From: Pontederia crassipes
Taxonomy: Eukaryota > Streptophyta > Magnoliopsida > Commelinales > Pontederiaceae
Length of the DNA: 64,000 nucleotides
Direction of reading: 5' to 3'
Assembly (NCBI GenBank): GCA_030549335.1
Contig: CM060194.1
Location: 39,821,171-39,885,170, forward strand
Positions 58,853 to 64,000 of this stretch are shown here, piece after piece. The notes below the pieces were generated by a model. That model made no database searches. It was given only the letters and a program-made list of their open reading frames with translations, and was not told where the DNA came from. Positions within the stretch are counted from its first letter, which is position 1; the number at the start of each line of letters is the position of its first letter. Made by a program: the position numbers and the translations under genes.

Positions 58853-60995
58853 TGAGCAATGTGATGGACCGCTGAGATTGGGTATTTGTTGTGTTATTAC
58901 AAAGTTTATATTTGTATAATATTGTGGAAGATGGTGTATTAGAAAATAAAAATTTATTTATGTATTTTTTTTATTCTCTATTATATATAAGCGTATTTAC
59001 GAAATGGATTGGGTTGAAGTTTTTTAGGATTACCCAATCTGTCTAAGCTCGGGTCAAGTTGGGTGATAAAAATCACAAATTTTTTTACATTTTTAATATA
59101 AAAATACATATACTATTTTATTTCAAATATAAAAATAGCATTTTATATTTATATTATTATATATTAAAATACTTTTATATTCATAAAATTTAAAAAAAAT
59201 AAAAAAAACTTAAATAAAATAATAAATAAATAAACTTAGATCATCAGGTTGAATCAAGTTAAGTCGGGTTGAAAAATTTCAGTCCGAACCTTAGTCAATC
59301 GTGGCTCAGGGACTTGAGTTAATTTGATTTAAAATTATTAATTTCTTTTTATTCTATTAATTTGATGAAATAAAAATATAATACTTGAAGGATTTAACAA
59401 TGTTAGTAAGTAATATAAAAAAGCTATTCAAACATATAGTAAACATTTTCATTAATCCATATTTCATCTCAAGAGTGTCTTTAATACTACTCCTCTAACA
59501 CTTTGCCACTCCCTACTTCCTATTTTATCCTCATCTTACTTTAATTAATCTTTTCTCACATTCTCCACATGTGTCCCTTCAATTATAGGTCCCACTTGCC
59601 ACCCAACTTTTTTTAATTAATTAATCTTTTATTCTTTTCCTTTTCTCTACTATCTCTTTCTTCCAGAAATTAATGTGTTTTTATTTTTTTATGATAAAAA
59701 GATAATATGAAATATGATAAATACATATAAATTTAATTAATATGAAAAACTACAATTGTATTAAATATATAAAACATTGGAAAAAAATATGAAATAAACT
59801 AGTAATAAATTACTAAACCTTTTTTTAAACAATTGCATATTCTAATAATTTATTAAGTCTGTGTCTTTTGTTTTTTTTCTGATGTAATTTACTTTATATA
59901 TATTTGAAATTAAATGTATATTCAATATTACAATGATTTAATATAACACTCCTTTTATATATTTTCCTTGTCTCATTGAATCCCACCCAAATTCTTAAAT
60001 ATAACAATATCGAATAATATAAAGAGAACACATATTAATTTAATGTAATATTGTAATATAGATATAAATTAGTTTTGGAAAATATAAGATAAATGAGTTC
60101 TAAAACATTGGAAAAATGACACAAAGACTTATTAAATAATCAGAATATATAATCATTTCTATAAAATTCTTTATAATTTTGTCTGTAGTACTTTATTTTC
60201 ACTTTCCATTTTATTTCATATATTTTTTCTAATACTTTACATATTTGATGTAATTTTAGTTTTACATATTAATTAAATTTATATGTATGTACCATATCTC
60301 ATATTATATAAGTATTATATTTTTATCATAGAAAATAAAAAGCACTAATCTGAAAAAGTGAGAAAGTGGAGAAAGGAAAAGTAATTATAATATTAATTAA
60401 TTTAAACAAGTTTGGTGAAAAGTGAAAGATGAAAGGACACAATGGGAAAAGTGAAGTAAGAGAATATTAATGAAAGTAAAATGGTAAAGTGGAAAATGTG
60501 GAATGACATTAAGTGTTAGAGGAATAGCATTAAGGGCATCTTCATCTCAATTGTTCAAAATTTTCAATTCAAAGAAGCTCTTAAATGGACGTTTGAGATT
60601 GATAGATGTCCTTCAACGCGAGCAAGATTGAGTTAGTAGAATTTTGTGATTTGACAGAGAAATCTATTTTTTTTTGTGTCCTTAATGCCACTCCATAATT
60701 CTTAATGCCACTCATCTCATACCAAAAGTGAAAGATCATCTTGTATTTTTATAAAATCATCCATTCTTAATGTCACCCATTCTACCCTTATCTTTTACAT
60801 TATAAAATCATCTTGTATTTTTATAATAGTGAAAGATCAAAAGTCTCATCTCTCTTTTTTCAATAAGAGAATTTATTATTTTATAATAATAAAAAGTCTT
60901 TATTTTTTTATAATATTAGAAGATAAAAAAATCCCTTTTCTCTTTCTTAAAAAATAAGATCATTATTTGAAATAATTAACAAGAAAAATTTTAAT
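58853..60995. other. AT-rich intergenic stretch
   Basis: No gene. 59460-60540 has an inverted look (tctaacactttgccactccc near 59496 against gtggaatgacattaagtgtt near 60500), suggesting a roughly 1.05 kb AT-rich inverted-repeat element. A second 'ccttaatgccactccat' occurs at 60682. Confidence 0.5.
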
Positions 60996-60999
60996 ATTA

Positions 61000-61995
61000 T
61001 AATCCCACGAGGCGCATCTTCTCTCTGGAGGGGGGTGGCGGCTATATTTTCACGTGTACGACCTTTCATGGCCCTCTCACTCGGTTCTGGGGAGATATTC
61101 TCATTTTGGCATCATGACGGGCTCCCAGGGGGCTCGCTTGCTGATTCTTTCCTCAGGTTACTGGCTCTAGCAGCTCATCCTGATGTATCTGTGGCTGACT
61201 GCTGGTCTGAGATGGGCGGCCCGGAGACTGGCTCGTGGACCCCCTTTTTCTGGACTCCCCTCTCTTATCAGCACGTCTCTGACTTACTAGCACTTCACCA
61301 GAGGATTGCCCCTTTCCGCCCACATCTGACCTAGACGGATGGTTGGGTTTGGTTGGCGGACTCTTTCTCCGCGCGGAGCCTCTATCTTCGCTTTCTTCCG
61401 GTCTCCACCGACTCAGAGGAATTCAGAGCTGATTGTCGACTCATATGGCGTTCCCGTTCGTCACTGAAAGTCAAGATTTTTGCTTGGCTTTTTGTGGCGT
61501 GAGCGGATTCTCTCCAGAGTTTATAAAGCGCGATGGGCTCCGCATGCTGACACCTCCTGTGTTCTATGTGGGGAGGCAGAGGAGGACGCTACACATCTTT
61601 TCTTAGGTTGTCGGGTGTCCCGGGAGGTGTGGTCCCGGACGACCATTTGTGGCGATGCTCCCCTGACGGCGGCAGATTTCTGGCAGGATGCGAGGAGGCT
61701 TGGCAAACAGAGTTTGGATTGGAGACGTCCTATGACGATTTTTCTTGCCGGTGCCTGGGCCATTTGGCTCCAGCGCAACCGTGTCATTTTTTGTGGGGAG
61801 AGTGTTCAGGTGGATAGTATTGTACATCATATATCTTACCTTCTTTGGGAGTGGAGTTTTGACTAACACCTTTTGTCTTCTTTTCTTGCTCTTCACTGGA
61901 GAGTGCTCTTGTGTATAAGATGATATCTTTTGATGATATATATATACCTGGATGACAACCTAAGTGGTGATCATCCTTTTCCTTCTCAAAAAAAA
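61000..61995 (+). mobile_element. 3' fragment of an L1-type LINE (end of reverse transcriptase ORF, zf-RVT domain)
   Basis: GC-rich island with sharp edges. Translation gives WRGVAAIFSRVRPFMALS, GSGEIFSFWHHD and ADSFSARSLYLRFLP, then, after a one-base shift near 61490, the zinc-binding end: RILSRVYKARWAPHADTSC, CVLCGEAEEDATHLFLGCRV, SREVWSRTTICG, ending in LLWEWSFD and a stop at 61866. This is the conserved zf-RVT region that closes plant L1 ORF2. A 3' UTR of about 120 bases and an A-run at 61989-61996 follow. Everything upstream is lost, as in 5'-truncated insertions. Confidence 0.88.
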
Positions 61996-63764
61996 TATTT
62001 TTTTTTTACTTTGTATGTATGGTTCTGTCACATAGTCTATATTTTATTCAACTTATTTGACATAGCATCACATTTTAGTGCCATAATAAATATAAAAATA
62101 TTAAATAAACTGAATAAAACATAGGCACTATGATAGAATAATTATAATAAAACAAAGTAAAAATTATAACATTAAAACTTTGGAGTGACATTAAGGACAC
62201 TTTTTTAGTTAGAGAAAATGATGTACTATAGCTAATCTTCTTCCTCGATAGCAAAGCTTTTCTTTTATTTGGATTTGTGGTAAGCACTCAAAATTTCAAA
62301 TTTTCATTCTCTCTCATCAAACACTAAAATTGTATTACACTTTATTTTTATTATATTTATCTATCGACTCTATTTTCTTCTCTTCATTATTTTAATATCA
62401 TAGATGGATATAAGAGATAACATATGAAAGAAAAAAGACATATAAAAAGGGAAGACATATTATATATATGTATGTAATAGGGATAAATTAAATGATAAAT
62501 AAATTTATGATCCAATTACAATTTTCACGTTATAAATAATTCACATATCATAAAAAATAAAAAAAAAAAGAATTTGTGTGAATTAAGCTCTTCAGATCTG
62601 AAGTTTCAAGAACTTTATCCAAAAAAAATTATATACAACGTGATTTTAGTTTGACCCCTCATCCGCACATTTTTTTTCAAAAATTCAAATATGGGTTTAA
62701 AGCGAAAAAAATATAATTAGAAACAAAAGAGCAGTGTGCATCCTTTTAGCAAAGGAGGTCCACCGACAACACATAGTGAACAAGACAAATTAAAAGATAT
62801 ATTAATTTAATTCGAATTTCTTGATCCATTTGTGAAGCTAAGTTTTCCACCATTCTAACTTGGTCACAAAATGGTTGGTAGCATGGCTGATGCAATTTGC
62901 TTTCAAAATTTTTATTGGAAATCTCTCGGCTTCCCAATTATTTGGGCTGGGACAAGCGTTACAATAGCTATTGACCATTTTGCCTTCAGAAAACGAATTA
63001 GAAATAAGATCATTAAAGATTTCAGTCTCACATGTCATTGTTAATTAGAACAATCTTAACGGAGTAGTTGAGTTCAATAATAATGATAGACTAACTTTTC
63101 AACATATGATCAATGCACTTAATAACGCTGCGCTTAGAACTTCCCAAATACCATCTCTATCGAGAAATAAGATCATTACCACCACAGTAATTAATTAAAA
63201 CGAAAGTTCTAGTCTGGTTGGCATAGTTTTCTTATAAAAGAAGGTTACATCAATCCAATGCTGTTGAAAATTTCAATGTCTCCATAAATAACAAAAAAAT
63301 AAATAAATAAAAGAAAAGTAAAGAAAAAGTTACACAATCATCTATTTCTTCTTTACTAATTCAGTCTCTTTCCAAGCAGTGTTACGAACTTTTTGTATCC
63401 AAGGTCGACTGCTGGCAAATTGCCTCAGTCGATCAACTTTGTAAAAGATGCTGCAAAATTGCAGACAAATAAATATGATGAACACATGCTTCCCCCTTTG
63501 TACAACCTGGATGAATTGTTATATTGACATCTTCAGAAAAGAAGATCAAAGTTTGTCAATAGCAATCGAACAGCATCAAGGAAACAGAAGAAAAGGAAGT
63601 TATCAAAGGTAGATAGGGAAAAGAATTTGACTGGATTGAATTGAATCATCAAAAGGCACATAGGGAAAAGAAACAAAAGGCATCAGACAACAAGAGGTGT
63701 TGATGGAATGAAGAGGAAGCAATTAGTAAAAAGAAAGCGGAAATAAATGAAACGGGAGGACTTA
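61996..63764. other. Intergenic stretch downstream of the glucuronokinase gene
   Basis: Mostly AT-rich. 62746-63038 has short minus-strand frames of normal complexity with no recognised domain. 63342-63450 holds a possible minus-strand terminal exon (see findings). No RNA gene seen. Confidence 0.4.
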
Positions 63765-64000
63765 TCAGGCTGCCAAAGATTTGAGATCTTCATCATTGAG
63801 AACAGAAGGAACAACTATGACTTGCTGCATTTTGAAACCAGCATTTCGGCAAGCCTCCTCTAGACTTTCAACTTGACTCGATCCGTCGGGGCAGAACACA
63901 ACGACGGCCCCTCCGCTGCCAGTAAATTTGGCTGCAGCATCCACACTTCTGGCAACCTCAACCATCTCAATGTTTAGTGAACCTAGCACACCATCTCCAA
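63765..64000 (-). CDS. GLCAK: Glucuronokinase, C-terminal end (gene continues past the window)
   Basis: Glucuronokinase phosphorylates D-glucuronate from myo-inositol breakdown to glucuronate-1-phosphate, feeding UDP-glucuronate and cell-wall sugar synthesis. It is a cytosolic GHMP-family kinase. The visible 77 codons read GDGVLGSLNIEMVEVARSVD, then AAAKFTGSGGAVVVFCPDG and the end VPSVLNDEDLKSLAA before the stop at 63767-63765. The AKFTGSGGA block is the third GHMP motif near the C-terminus. The match is to the plant enzyme by recall of its conserved tail, so the copy number (1 or 2) is unknown. The start and first two GHMP motifs are beyond base 64000. Confidence 0.88.
   Translation of the reverse strand, partial: GDGVLGSLNIEMVEVARSVDAAAKFTGSGGAVVVFCPDGSSQVESLEEACRNAGFKMQQVIVVPSVLNDEDLKSLAA

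Noticed and set aside
62746..63038. Two overlapping minus-strand frames of 63-66 codons
   Set aside because: No domain, no matching splice context and no related sequence recognised.
1..64000. tRNA, rRNA, CRISPR, bacterial operons or viral genomes
   Set aside because: No cloverleaf-like or rRNA sequence and no regularly spaced repeats were seen; all retroelement pieces fit ordinary plant LTR and LINE lineages.

Overview
This 64 kb window is plant nuclear DNA. It is gene-poor and repeat-rich: five recognisable host genes sit in mostly AT-rich, transposon-filled sequence. The intron-containing genes have normal GT-AG junctions. The two intronless genes are very GC-rich at third codon positions, which suggests a commelinid monocot (a grass, palm or ginger/banana relative). 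The species cannot be named from the sequence.

Layout. (1) 1-5445, minus strand: 5' part of a lipin-type phosphatidate phosphatase gene (PAH1/2); its 3' end lies beyond base 1. (2) 5.5-14.9 kb: no gene; microsatellites, MITE remnants and retroelement fragments. (3) 14983-16600, minus: a complete chalcone isomerase gene with four core exons, plus a possible extra 5' exon that adds an in-frame secretory-like leader. (4) 17.3-19.6 kb, minus: a dead, 5'-truncated RTE-type LINE. (5) 21.4-25.3 kb: a 1.3 kb Mutator-like element with long inverted repeats and a 1.8 kb tandem duplication that cuts through it. (6) 26766-27529: a fold-back Mutator-like element with a GC-rich core and a perfect 9-bp target duplication. 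(7) 28651-30009, plus: an intronless GPR107/LUSTR-family seven-helix protein gene. (8) 34.5-44.3 kb: a decayed Athila-lineage Ty3/gypsy retrotransposon with both LTRs. (9) 46.6-49.1 kb: the 3' end of a chromovirus and a GC-rich hAT-like non-autonomous element. (10) 50694-52958, plus: an intronless ABCG half-transporter gene. (11) 53219-53949: a second, better preserved copy of the fold-back element, again with a perfect 9-bp target duplication; a left-arm relative at 55.45 kb may carry captured sequence. (12) 56-63 kb: AT-rich MITEs and a GC-rich 3' fragment of an L1-type LINE. (13) 63765-64000, minus: the last coding part of a glucuronokinase gene, cut by the window edge.

The host genes have unrelated jobs: phospholipid and triacylglycerol metabolism, flavonoid synthesis, Golgi/endosomal trafficking, lipid-precursor export and UDP-glucuronate salvage. 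They are spaced 10-20 kb apart, and nothing suggests a cluster or shared regulation.

The most unusual observations are the potential leader exon of chalcone isomerase, which joins the core frame exactly, and the small Mutator-like fold-back family whose AT-rich arms enclose an extremely GC-rich core.
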